A stretch of 20,926 nucleotides of DNA, taken from assembly GCA_910580045.1 (NCBI GenBank), contig CAJTXF010000045.1:1-20926 (forward strand), given 5' to 3'. Each line of letters begins with the position of its first letter. The first letter of the stretch is position 1. Under the pieces are notes generated by a model. It was not told the origin of the DNA, made no database searches, and worked only from the letters and a program-made list of their open reading frames with translations. This DNA is from an uncultured Eubacteriales bacterium (GTDB taxonomy: Bacteria > Bacillota > Clostridia > Oscillospirales > Acutalibacteraceae). The position numbers and the translations under genes are program-made. Positions 14,901-20,926 of this stretch are shown in pieces.

Positions 14901-15424
14901 TGAAGCTCTAAATAGAAGTTCTCCGGCCCAAAGATGTCCCGATAGCGCAGGGCGGCCTCTTTGGCCCCTGGATAGTCCCCCCGCAGCAGGGCCCGGGGAA
15001 TCTCCCCGGACACGCAGGCGGACAGGGCAATCAGTCCCTCATGGTACTGCTCCAAAAGCCGGAAATCCACCCTGGGGCGGTTGTAAAAGCCCTCAGTCCA
15101 GGCCAGGGACACCATCTTGCTCAGGTTCCGGTATCCGGTGTTGTTCTCGCAAAGCAGCACCAGGTGCCGGTTCTCGCTGTCAAACTCGTGGATTTTGTCA
15201 AAGCGGGTGCGCTGGGCCACATAGACCTCGCAGCCAAAAATAGGACGAATGCCCCGTGCCCGGGCAGCCTTATAGAAGTCAATGGCCCCATAGAGGTTCC
15301 CGTGGTCCGTGATGGCCACCGCCTCCTGGCCCAGGGCCTGGATTTTGTCCAGCAGCCGCTCAATCCGGCAGGCCCCGTCCAGCAGGCTGTACTCTGTGTG
15401 CACGTGCAGATGAACAAATCCCAT
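11921..15424 (-). CDS. dnaE: DNA polymerase III subunit alpha DnaE
   Basis: Replicative DNA polymerase subunit, 1167 residues. The N-terminal PHP domain begins HLHVHTEYSLLDG (5-17) with ITDHGN (38-43). The polymerase core has GPGRGSGAGS (355-364) and the catalytic acids in PDFDIDF (396-402; D399, D401), with the third expected in MDFLGLRN further on. The finger and HhH regions follow, then an OB fold near the C-terminus (GIVTGVRRKATRAG...). This is the dnaE-type of Firmicutes rather than PolC, which has a built-in exonuclease. The Shine-Dalgarno AAAGGGG is about 8 nt from the ATG, 19 nt after whiA. The C-terminal tail lacks a tau-binding extension that can be judged from sequence. Confidence 0.97.
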   Translation of the reverse strand: MGFVHLHVHTEYSLLDGACRIERLLDKIQALGQEAVAITDHGNLYGAIDFYKAARARGIRPIFGCEVYVAQRTRFDKIHEFDSENRHLVLLCENNTGYRNLSKMVSLAWTEGFYNRPRVDFRLLEQYHEGLIALSACVSGEIPRALLRGDYPGAKEAALRYRDIFGPENFYLELQDHGLGDEKYVMPSLIRLSEETGIPLVCTNDCHYIEPEDQEMHRVLMCIQTGRTVEEEGGLEFGSGELYVKSEEEMQALFPQHPEALARTGDIARRCHVEIEFGKTKLPRFDVPDGTPSESYFRRLCQEGLRARYGEPPEPALEKRLEYEISTIEQMGYVNYYLIVWDFIRYARSVGIPVGPGRGSGAGSLAAYCLGITNVDPIRYDLIFERFLNPERVSMPDFDIDFSDERRDEIITYVQNKYGADHVAQIVTFGTMAARGAIRDVGRAMAVPYGKVDQIAKLVPMEPGVTLEKALAHSAELRRLCEGDSQVNAMVAMARKVEGMPRNTSTHAAGVLITDEPVLEYVPLARNGDVTVTQFTMTAIEELGLLKMDFLGLRNLSVIDNARKLIQRREPGFSMDAVPEDDSETFAMLAEGRTSGVFQFESGGMTRLLVQSRADSIEDLIAIISLYRPGPMQFIPAYLENRRDTGKIRYRDEKLRPILGVTFGCIIYQEQVMRIFRELAGYSLGRADIVRRAMSKKKHDVLEREKQIFIHGQQREDGSWEVEGCVNRGVAESVAEALFQEIGDFASYAFNKSHAAAYAVLAYQTAWLKCHYPQEYMAALLSSVLGWAGKVAEYTEECRRLGIRVLPPHVNRSGIGFTVDGDSLRFGLAAVKNLGRGVIARMEQERRAGGDFTGFVDFCRRMLGKDMNRRAVESLIQCGALDGMGSNRREMLLAVEQVLSSLEGDRHRNLEGQMGFFDTPGVMGESVLGDIPKAEDFSPREKLAMEKEVTGMYLSGHPMSAYADAYAEGRCARILDIQQSAGGEPGAVSYQDGQRVVLLGIVTGVRRKATRAGAQMAFATLEDMYGAMNLLVFPRVLEEQGSLLREGAVVEVRGKLSFQEEKEPELLCEQLSPAQPPQEGGGGKNTRPGLYLRVESQDDPRCRKAMQYAEIFSEGLADFYIYYQNTKKLYRAPASRRLEINRPLLRALEKLLGRENVKYVPPPRGGL

Positions 15425-15443
15425 TCCCAGTCCCCTTTCCGGC

Positions 15444-16379
15444 TTACGAAAGCCCGTCCACGCCTTTTTCGGCGATAATGGCCTCCCCCATCTCCACCAG
15501 CTTCTGCAGCCTGTGGTTCACCCCGCTGCGGCTGATGCCCAAAGCCAGGCTCAAGTCCCGCAGGGTCAGTTCCGGGTCGCTCAGGCGGAGCCGGGCCAAC
15601 TCTCCCAAAGCCTCTGGCAGGCTGTCCAGGCCCCGGTAGTCGCTGATGGCGGCAATGGCCGCAATCTGCCTGGCAGCGGCAGAGTATGTCTTATCCATAT
15701 TCGCGGTCTCAAAGTTGGTTTTGCGGTTGATGTTGTTCCGGGCCTCTTTATACATCTTCACCTGCATCAGCTCCATCGCGGCCCCGGCCGCCCCCAGGTA
15801 GGTGAGCAGGTCCTCCATCTGGGCGCTGTCCTTCAGATACACCCCGTACCCCCCGGAACGGCGCACCACCGCCGGGCTGATGCCAAGCCCCCCTGCCTCC
15901 CCCAGCAGGGCATACAAATCATTGGCCAGGTTCTGATAGGGGGCGGCAAACTCCAGATGATAGGCCTTGTTAGGGTCTGTGATGGTGCCGCAGGCCAGGA
16001 AAGCCCCTCGCAGGAAGGCCCCCTGGCAGCAGTCCCCTTCCAGCGCCCCCCGGTTGATGCGCAGGCTGGGCTCACGGCCTGTGTGGCCAAAGGCTGACAG
16101 CAGCCGGACACGCTCCTGCTCCTCAGGCAGGCTCACCCGGTAGGCGGGCCTGCTCCGGCGGCTGACCGCGTAGCTCAGCTGGGCAGAGACTCCTGCCCCG
16201 GCGGCAGCCAGCTCCAGCATCCGCCGGGCCACAGGGGCAGACTCAGTGGTATAGGTATTCTCTTTCAGGCGAAAGCACTTGGAGAACAGCCACAGCCCAT
16301 AGCACTCTGCCTGCAGGCAGCAGGGCTGCTTGTGCTGCACACCGCACAGCTCTCCCTTTATCTCAAGGGTAAACGACAT
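15444..16379 (-). CDS. whiA: DNA-binding protein WhiA
   Basis: WhiA is a conserved Gram-positive DNA-binding protein needed for sporulation in Streptomyces and for division and chromosome segregation in Bacillus. The 311-residue protein begins MSFTLEIKGEL as usual. It has an N-terminal LAGLIDADG-like fold (about 20-220, including CLQAECYGLWLFS and RGAFLACGTITDPNKAYHLEF) and a C-terminal helix-turn-helix (LRDLSLALGISRSGVNHRLQKL, about 272-295). An AGAGG site is 6 nt from the ATG. It is preceded by the P-loop kinase gene (68-nt gap) and followed by dnaE. yvcK, its usual left neighbour, is not present. Confidence 0.95.
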   Translation of the reverse strand: MSFTLEIKGELCGVQHKQPCCLQAECYGLWLFSKCFRLKENTYTTESAPVARRMLELAAAGAGVSAQLSYAVSRRSRPAYRVSLPEEQERVRLLSAFGHTGREPSLRINRGALEGDCCQGAFLRGAFLACGTITDPNKAYHLEFAAPYQNLANDLYALLGEAGGLGISPAVVRRSGGYGVYLKDSAQMEDLLTYLGAAGAAMELMQVKMYKEARNNINRKTNFETANMDKTYSAAARQIAAIAAISDYRGLDSLPEALGELARLRLSDPELTLRDLSLALGISRSGVNHRLQKLVEMGEAIIAEKGVDGLS

Positions 16380-16447
16380 GGGAACCTCTCATTTTTCGGG
16401 GTGTGTACCCAGTACAGTGTGTGCCATAAACAGGGGCAGCACTGCTG

Positions 16448-17056
16448 CTACCAGGCAGGCTCCTGGGCCAGATACCCCTGAATTTCCTCTGCCAGCGCCT
16501 GCCAGTCCACTTTGTCCAAATCCGTGGCATCCACTGTCAGCCGGGGGCCGCCAGGCGCAAAGCTGTCCATGCCCCGCTGGGTGAACCCCTCCACATACTG
16601 CGCGTAGGACATGGGCGCATAAGGGGGCCGCTCCCCCTTTGGCTCAGGATAGCAGGTGTTCACCACATGGCCCCTGTGCCGCCGGGGGGACTGGTCCCGC
16701 TCTAAAAACCGCTGGTACAGGACCTCCGAATCCCCTGTGAGCAGAACGGTCAGGGGCCGGGCCTGGTACTTTTCCAGCAGGGCCCTCAGCCCGGGCAGGG
16801 AGGCATTCTCAAAATTGTTCTCCAGGATGACCGAGCCGCCCCGGGCCATCACCTGCCCGGCCGCATAGTACATGGCCTCCATGGCCCCCACCCCCAGGGC
16901 AACCTTCTCCGCCCGGCTGCGGAAACCTACTGTGTCATACAGCAGCTCCTTGATGTCATCCTTGGAGAACATGGGCAGGCCCAGCCGGCAGGACAGCTCC
17001 CGAGCCAGGGTGCTCTTTCCGGCGGCGGGCATTCCGCCGACCATAATGCAGTACAT
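16448..17056 (-). CDS. P-loop kinase-like ATPase of unknown substrate
   Basis: A 202-residue P-loop protein with Walker A GMPAAGKS (8-15), an acidic SKDDIKELLYD segment (31-41), VILENNF (76-82) and a basic lid-like ERDQSPRRHRGH region (119-130). This layout fits small kinases of the AAA_33, zeta-toxin or chloramphenicol-phosphotransferase type, which phosphorylate small molecules, nucleotides or nucleic-acid ends. The substrate is not identifiable. A GAGGAGGG Shine-Dalgarno lies 8 nt from the ATG and overlaps the rapZ stop region, so it is co-expressed with rapZ. It holds the place between rapZ and whiA that yvcK holds in most Firmicutes. No partner antitoxin is seen, so a toxin role is unlikely. 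Confidence 0.75.
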   Translation of the reverse strand: MYCIMVGGMPAAGKSTLARELSCRLGLPMFSKDDIKELLYDTVGFRSRAEKVALGVGAMEAMYYAAGQVMARGGSVILENNFENASLPGLRALLEKYQARPLTVLLTGDSEVLYQRFLERDQSPRRHRGHVVNTCYPEPKGERPPYAPMSYAQYVEGFTQRGMDSFAPGGPRLTVDATDLDKVDWQALAEEIQGYLAQEPAW

Positions 17057-17068
17057 GGCGCGCCCTCC

Positions 17069-17929
17069 TCAGTATTTCAGCATGTCCCGGTGGGTGACGC
17101 TGGCCTTGAGCCCTTTGGCCGCCAGATAGTCCCGGGTATACTGGGCCAGGGCCACAGAGCGGTGGTGCCCCCCGGTACAGCCCACAGCCACCACCAGCTG
17201 GCTCTTGCCCTCCTTCTCGTACAGGGGCAGCAGATAGTCCAGCAGCCCGGTGTACCGGGTGACAAACCCCCGGCTCTCATCGTTTTCCATCACATAGTCC
17301 CGCACGTCCGAATCCAAACCTGTCTTGGGCCGCAGCTCCTGGACATAAAAGGGGTTGGGCAGGCAGCGCACGTCCATGACCAAATCCGCCTCCATAGGGA
17401 TGCCGAACTTAAAGCCAAAGCTGATGCAGTGCACAGCCAGGGAATCGCTGGCGCTGGTGAGGAACAGCTCAGAAATGCGGCTTTTCAGCTGGGCAGGGGA
17501 CAGGCCCCCAGTGTCAATAACAAAGTCAGAGTTCTCCCGCAGGGGGCGGAGCATGTCCCGCTCCAGCCGGACGGCCTGCTCTAAAGAGCCCCCAAAATCC
17601 GCGGAGAGAGGGTGCCTGCGGCGGGTCTCCTTAAAGCGCCGGACCAAAATATTGTCCGCCGCGTCCAAAAACAGGATGCGGAAAGCCCTGCCGTCCTGGT
17701 TCAGGGACTCGGCGGCAGTGAAAAAGGCCTTGAACAGCTCCCCGCCCCGGGTGTCTGTCACCACTGCCACCCTGTCCATCGCGCTCTCAGACTTGAGGCA
17801 CAAGTCATAGAAAACGGGAATCAGCGCCGGGGGCAGGTTGTCCACGCAGAAAAAGCCAATGTCCTCCATAGAGTGCATGGCCTGGGTCTTCCCAGCTCCG
17901 GAGAGACCCGTTACAATGATAAATTCCAT
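17069..17929 (-). CDS. rapZ: RapZ/YvcJ nucleotide-binding protein
   Basis: A 286-residue P-loop protein with Walker A GLSGAGKT (8-15), MDVRCLPNPF in the middle and the conserved GCTGGHHRSV near the C-terminus. In E. coli RapZ is an RNase E adapter that controls GlmS levels; in Bacillus YvcJ binds nucleotides and affects competence. The role here is not fixed by sequence. The frame opens with TTG at 17935, but the ATG at 17929 (MEFIIVTG) is preferred: the AAAGGAG Shine-Dalgarno (17940-17946, overlapping the murB stop) is 10 nt from it and only 4 nt from the TTG. It lies between murB and the kinase gene in one transcript. Confidence 0.94.
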   Translation of the reverse strand: MEFIIVTGLSGAGKTQAMHSMEDIGFFCVDNLPPALIPVFYDLCLKSESAMDRVAVVTDTRGGELFKAFFTAAESLNQDGRAFRILFLDAADNILVRRFKETRRRHPLSADFGGSLEQAVRLERDMLRPLRENSDFVIDTGGLSPAQLKSRISELFLTSASDSLAVHCISFGFKFGIPMEADLVMDVRCLPNPFYVQELRPKTGLDSDVRDYVMENDESRGFVTRYTGLLDYLLPLYEKEGKSQLVVAVGCTGGHHRSVALAQYTRDYLAAKGLKASVTHRDMLKY

Positions 17930-17944
17930 TCCCAATCCGCTCCT

Positions 17945-18871
17945 TTATACTTCCCCTATCACCCGGACCTCAGGCTCCAGCTCCACGCCGGTTTCCCGGC
18001 GGACTGTGTCCTGAATCAGCTCCATCAGGGCCAGCACGTCTTTGCAGGCGGCGCCCCCGGTGTTAATGATAAACCCGGCGTGCCTTTCGCTGACCTGCGC
18101 CCCGCCCACCCGGCGCCCCTTGAGGCCGCACCGCTCTATCAGGGCCGCCGCGTAGCCAGTGGCCGGGCGCTTGAACACGCTGCCCGCGCTGGGCATGTCA
18201 TAGGGCTGCTTCTCCTTGCGGCGGGCCATCAAAGCCTCCATTTTTGCCCCAATGGCCTCCCTGTCCCCAGGGGCAAGGCGGAACTGGGCAAAGGTGATGA
18301 TTTTATCCGTGCCCGTGTAGGCGCTGTGCCGGTAGGAGAAGTCCAGCGCCTCTCCCTGATACTCCCCTGGGCCAAAGCGGGAATCCAGGTGCTTGGTCAG
18401 GGTGACAGCGTCCTTCATCTCCCCCCCATAGGCTCCGGCGTTCATATACACCGCGCCGCCCACAGAGCCCGGGATTCCCCAGGCGAATTCCAGGCCGGAG
18501 AGCTCCCTCTCCCGGGCATATGCGCACAGGGCCGCCAGGCTTACCCCAGCCCCGGCCCGCAGGCTCACCCCGTCCGGCAGGGGGGTGATTTTTTGGAAGT
18601 CCCCGGCCAGCCGCAGCACAATGCCCCGGATGCCCCTGTCCCCCACCAGCAAGTCAGAGCCCCGGCCCAGCAGCAGCACCGGCAGGCCCGCCTCTTTGGC
18701 GGCAGCCAGCAGGGCCCCCAGCTGGGCAGGGTTTTCCGCAGTCACAAGCCTGTCAGCCGGGCCTCCAATCTGAAAGGTGGTGTGCCGCGCCATCGGCTCT
18801 TGGGCCAGGCTGGCACAGCACAGCCTGGCGGCGGTTTTGTCAAACTCGGTATAGTCCAGCGCCACTGCCAT
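17945..18871 (-). CDS. murB: UDP-N-acetylenolpyruvoylglucosamine reductase MurB
   Basis: Cytosolic FAD enzyme that makes UDP-N-acetylmuramic acid for peptidoglycan. The 308-residue protein has the FAD-binding blocks GRGSDLLVGDRGIRG and IPGSVGGAVYMNAGAYGGE, SYRHS, the catalytic Ser in SAGSVFKRP and a C-terminal Glu in LEPEVRVIG, and it lacks the type I insertion, so it is the Gram-positive type II form. A TTG at 18949 would overlap the hprK stop. The ATG at 18871 is preferred because it has GAGGGAGG upstream and because the promoter at 18922-18949 lies within the longer version. It is followed by rapZ after 15 nt. Confidence 0.95.
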   Translation of the reverse strand: MAVALDYTEFDKTAARLCCASLAQEPMARHTTFQIGGPADRLVTAENPAQLGALLAAAKEAGLPVLLLGRGSDLLVGDRGIRGIVLRLAGDFQKITPLPDGVSLRAGAGVSLAALCAYARERELSGLEFAWGIPGSVGGAVYMNAGAYGGEMKDAVTLTKHLDSRFGPGEYQGEALDFSYRHSAYTGTDKIITFAQFRLAPGDREAIGAKMEALMARRKEKQPYDMPSAGSVFKRPATGYAAALIERCGLKGRRVGGAQVSERHAGFIINTGGAACKDVLALMELIQDTVRRETGVELEPEVRVIGEV

Positions 18872-18921
18872 AGAGGCCTCCCTCTTTTTCACAAGTCTGC
18901 AATGCTCTTGTCTCCTATCAT

Positions 18922-18949
18922 ATAATATGGTATGCGGGCCCGGCGTCAA
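18922..18949 (-). promoter_or_regulatory. murB promoter overlapping the hprK stop codon
   Basis: TTGACG (plus 18944-18949), a 16-nt spacer and TATTAT (plus 18922-18927). The -35 includes the TGA stop of hprK. It would drive murB-rapZ-kinase-whiA-dnaE independently of hprK. The AT-rich -10 area stands out from GC-rich surroundings. Confidence 0.6.
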
Positions 18950-19911
18950 ATATCCAAATCTATCTGCACGTCCTTTTCCCCCATATCCTCCATGTCCATG
19001 CCCATATTGCTCAGCAGCTCATGGGCCGCGTTATAGCCCATCTTCTTCTGCCTGTTGTTCATGGCCGCCACTTCGATAATCACCGCCAGGTTCCGGCCAG
19101 GCTTGACGGGGATGGTCATCACCGGCACCCGGATGCCCAAGATTTCCGTATACTCGTTGTCAATGCCCATGCGGTCATAGATTTTGGTGGCGTCCCAGGT
19201 CTCCAGCTTAATGGCCAGCTCGATTTTCTGAGAGGGCTTCACCGCGCCGGTGCCGAAGATGCGCTGGGCGTTGATAAGGCCAATGCCCCGCAGCTCAATA
19301 AAGTGGCGGATATTCTCCGGGGCCTGGCCCACCAGGGAGATGTTGGACACCCGGCGTATCTCCACCGCGTCGTCGGCAATCAGCCGGTGGCCCCGCTTAA
19401 TCAGCTCAATGGCAGCCTCTGACTTGCCCACGCCGCTGTCCCCCACCAGCAGGATGCCCTCGCCATACACCTCCATCAGCACCCCGTGGCGGGTGATGCG
19501 AGGGGCCAGCTCCACATTCAGGAAGGCCACCAGACTGGCCAGAGCACCAGATGTGGTGTCCCGGGAGGAGAGCAGGGGAATCTCATAGCGCTCGGCAGCC
19601 TCCAGCATGGCCTCCCAGGGGCGGATGCCCCGGGCCAGAATCACGGCCACTGGGTGCAGGGAAAAATACCGCTCAATATCCTCAGTCTTCTGCTCCAGGG
19701 TGAACTTGTCCAGCATCCCCATCTCAGAGCGGCCAATGATGGCAATCCGGTGGGAGTCAAAAAAGTCGCAGAACCCGGCCAGCTCCAGCCCGGGCCGAAT
19801 CACATCCCGAGAGCGGATTAAAATCTGGCTGGGGTCCCGGGGCAGATGAAGGGACTCAAGCCCCTGGTTTTCGATAATTTTCGACAATGGCAATGTATAT
19901 TCTTCCGTCAT
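18946..19911 (-). CDS. hprK: HPr kinase/phosphorylase
   Basis: Phosphorylates HPr at Ser46 when fructose-1,6-bisphosphate is high, which drives carbon catabolite repression through CcpA, and removes the phosphate when starved. The 321-residue protein has an N-terminal regulatory domain, a conserved His at RHGVLMEVYG (H142), Walker A GDSGVGKS (157-164), IADDAV (D180-D181), and the family signature ELRGIGLINAQRIFGTGAV (206-224). AGAGG lies about 10 nt before the ATG. It heads the murB-rapZ-whiA cluster and sits downstream of a 170-nt leader with a hairpin. Length and motifs are complete. Confidence 0.97.
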   Translation of the reverse strand: MTEEYTLPLSKIIENQGLESLHLPRDPSQILIRSRDVIRPGLELAGFCDFFDSHRIAIIGRSEMGMLDKFTLEQKTEDIERYFSLHPVAVILARGIRPWEAMLEAAERYEIPLLSSRDTTSGALASLVAFLNVELAPRITRHGVLMEVYGEGILLVGDSGVGKSEAAIELIKRGHRLIADDAVEIRRVSNISLVGQAPENIRHFIELRGIGLINAQRIFGTGAVKPSQKIELAIKLETWDATKIYDRMGIDNEYTEILGIRVPVMTIPVKPGRNLAVIIEVAAMNNRQKKMGYNAAHELLSNMGMDMEDMGEKDVQIDLDI

Positions 19912-20088
19912 ATGCAGTCATCCTCTCCCATTATTGCAGGCAGCCAATTGATATGCCCTGCCCCATCTCAGGGCCCCCATATCAGGGGCACCGCTCAGCT
20001 GCGCCAGAGCATACAGGGCATACAGCGCCGCCAGCCTGTCCCGCGCAGCATGCCGTTCTCCATTCTGCCGCGCCTTGCTTTAACTTAT
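19912..20088 (-). promoter_or_regulatory. hprK leader with hairpin and an open frame lacking a start
   Basis: This is the probable 5' leader of hprK. A hairpin at 19950-19983 pairs GATATG (19950-19955) with CATATC (19978-19983) and CCCTG (19956-19960) with CAGGG (19969-19973), with a 4-nt bulge. A minus-strand frame stays open for about 53 codons and ends in TGA at 19918-19920, six bases before hprK. It has no good start except an ATG at 19980, which would give a 20-residue peptide. Its Leu/Ala-rich content (LAALYALYALAQ) looks protein-like, so it could be a decayed small gene, a leader peptide or chance. Confidence 0.4.
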
Positions 20089-20117
20089 AGTATACCATAT
20101 CCTGGGCCCAATGGAAA
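20089..20117 (-). promoter_or_regulatory. hprK promoter
   Basis: TTTCCA (plus 20112-20117), a 17-nt spacer and TATACT (plus 20089-20094) on the minus strand. An overlapping alternative -10, TATAAG, is next to it. It is divergent from the tRNA promoter, and the AT-rich block 20128-20172 lies between them. Confidence 0.6.
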
Positions 20118-20174
20118 GCCTCTTTGCAAAATCTTTGGGTCAAAAAAATATTTTTGAAAATTTGAAAAAAGCCC

Positions 20175-20203
20175 TTGCATTTTCCGGCAGGCTGTGATAT
20201 AAT
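20175..20203 (+). promoter_or_regulatory. Initiator tRNA promoter
   Basis: TTGCAT (20175-20180), a 17-nt spacer and a perfect TATAAT (20198-20203). The upstream A/T-rich block, with a TCAAAAA-N4-TTTTTGA palindrome at 20140-20157, could serve as an UP element as in strong stable-RNA promoters. Confidence 0.85.
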
Positions 20204-20230
20204 AACAAAGTCGTCAAGGACAGCATATAT

Positions 20231-20307
<77 letters not shown>

Positions 20308-20311
20308 CATC

Positions 20312-20347
20312 AAATCCCTAGAAACTGTAAGGTTTCTAGGGATTTTT
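20312..20347 (+). terminator. Terminator of the tRNA-fMet gene
   Basis: A perfect 14-bp stem of 20312-20325 (AAATCCCTAGAAAC) with 20332-20345, a 6-nt loop, and a run of five T (20343-20347). It begins 4 nt after the tRNA CCA end. Confidence 0.9.
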
Positions 20348-20390
20348 GCTATTCGTTCGCAACATTTTTAAGGGCCTCTCCAGGCCCCAA

Positions 20391-20449
20391 AATTCAACTA
20401 TAATTCAACTCGGTCTTTTTTATCCTCAAATTCAACTCTGAGTTCAACA
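20391..20449. repeat. Direct repeats of AATTCAACT, possible integrase arm-binding sites
   Basis: The word AATTCAACT occurs at 20391-20399, 20402-20410 and 20429-20437, with a related AGTTCAACA at 20441-20449. The spacing is near one or two helical turns plus a little (11, 27 and 12 nt). They lie between the tRNA terminator and the integrase stop. Tyrosine integrases such as those of lambda and Tn916 use short direct repeats near the attachment site as arm sites. The role here is inferred. Confidence 0.55.
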
Positions 20450-20466
20450 GGCGGCACTCCAACTGT

Positions 20467-20926
20467 CTACGCTTTTTTCAGGAACACATCGGCTAGAATG
20501 TCGGCGTTCCGCTCGTCGGCCTCCTCCATCACATGGGCGTAGATGTTAGCCGTGGTGCTTACCTGGGCATGGCCCAGCCGCTTGCTGATGCTCACGCTGT
20601 CCACTCCGTTGAAGTACAGTATAGAGGCCATTGTATGACGGAAGGCGTGGGGATTGATGTGCGGCAGGCCGTGGCGCTTGCTGAACTTAGCCAGCCAGTC
20701 GGTCACACTGTCCGGGTGCATTGGCCCGCCGTTATCTTGAGCGAACACGAAATCCTTGTTCTCGTAGTACGCTCCCAGCCGCAAGCGCTCCGTATTCTGC
20801 CATATGCGGTACTCTCTCAGCAGCTCCATCGTTTCCCGGGGCAGGCTCACATAACGGTTAGAGGTCGCTGTCTTTGGTGTACTCTCATAGATACCGATGT
20901 CGGCAGAGTACAACACGTAATTGCAG
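20467..20926 (-). CDS. Tyrosine site-specific integrase, C-terminal part
   Basis: The frame is open to the right edge, so the N-terminal part lies outside. The visible 150 or so residues are the catalytic domain: the PKTATSNRYVSLP block, HAFRH (the H-x-x-R pair), GHAQVSTTANIYAHV (second His and the catalytic Tyr). The first catalytic Arg would be beyond the edge. This is the phage/ICE-type integrase family. A GTG at 20916 is in frame but codons run through it, so it is not the true start. Its stop is 160 nt from an initiator tRNA, with arm-like repeats between. The element probably extends to the right of the window. Confidence 0.92.
   Translation of the reverse strand, partial: CNYVLYSADIGIYESTPKTATSNRYVSLPRETMELLREYRIWQNTERLRLGAYYENKDFVFAQDNGGPMHPDSVTDWLAKFSKRHGLPHINPHAFRHTMASILYFNGVDSVSISKRLGHAQVSTTANIYAHVMEEADERNADILADVFLKKA

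Noticed and set aside
16389..16427. A 12-codon frame before whiA (MAHTVLGTHPEK) as a remnant of yvcK or a leader peptide
   Set aside because: It has no SD and no recognisable similarity to YvcK; such short frames are common by chance.
16448..17056. The P-loop kinase as a zeta-type toxin of a toxin-antitoxin pair
   Set aside because: It sits inside a conserved housekeeping cluster with no antitoxin gene beside it.
18872..18949. TTG start giving 26 extra residues to MurB
   Set aside because: The ATG at 18871 has a strong SD and a promoter lies within the extra segment.
20372..20387. GGGCCT/AGGCCC hairpin as the integrase terminator
   Set aside because: Only a 6-bp stem without a T-run on the minus strand; the evidence is too weak to list.

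Overview
The window looks like chromosomal DNA from a GC-rich, spore-forming, low-oxygen Firmicute, most probably an Oscillospiraceae-type Clostridia. This is inferred from gene content: whiA, hprK and rapZ in one cluster, a YunB-type sporulation protein, stand-alone FeoA plus a Cys-rich FeoB partner, and strong purine-rich Shine-Dalgarno (SD) sites. Nearly all genes lie on the minus strand. Both edges carry fragments that look like mobile-element genes.

Layout from left to right. (1) At 1-34 is the first 11 codons of a minus-strand gene resembling the N-terminus of a replication-initiator-like helix-turn-helix protein. (2) 65-3443 is an iron-uptake operon, feoA-feoA-feoB-Cys-rich membrane protein. 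Its strong promoter has a DtxR/IdeR-like inverted repeat over the -10 box, a second copy follows at once, and a third lies between feoA and feoB. The operon ends at a clear terminator. (3) 3473-9880 is a second minus-strand operon: galE-maf-yunB-ligA-galK-DUF3267. It combines Leloir galactose metabolism with DNA ligase, house-cleaning and sporulation genes. A good promoter precedes galE and a terminator follows the last gene. (4) 9982-10368 is the only clear plus-strand protein gene, a small CmpB-type membrane protein, convergent with pfkA. (5) 10369-10811 is a non-coding stretch full of nested inverted repeats, the most unusual sequence in the window. (6) 10812-20117 is the hprK-murB-rapZ-(P-loop kinase)-whiA-dnaE-pfkA cluster, with promoters before hprK, murB and pfkA. 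The slot usually held by yvcK, between rapZ and whiA, is held by a small P-loop kinase-like gene. (7) 20175-20347 is an initiator tRNA-Met gene with its own promoter and terminator. (8) 20391-20926 holds repeated AATTCAACT words and the C-terminal half of a tyrosine integrase. This is the usual arrangement of an element integrated beside a tRNA gene.

The genes fit together in part. GalK and GalE feed galactose towards glycolysis. PfkA makes fructose-1,6-bisphosphate, which in this phylum is the signal read by HprK/P. MurB and RapZ link the same cluster to cell-wall synthesis, and WhiA to cell division. No CRISPR array, classical riboswitch, defence island or biosynthetic cluster was recognised. 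No wholly new multi-gene system is evident. The best candidates for something undescribed are the structured element at 10405-10811, the kinase in the yvcK slot, and the hairpin that covers the yunB SD. All functional calls are from reading the sequence; no database search was run.
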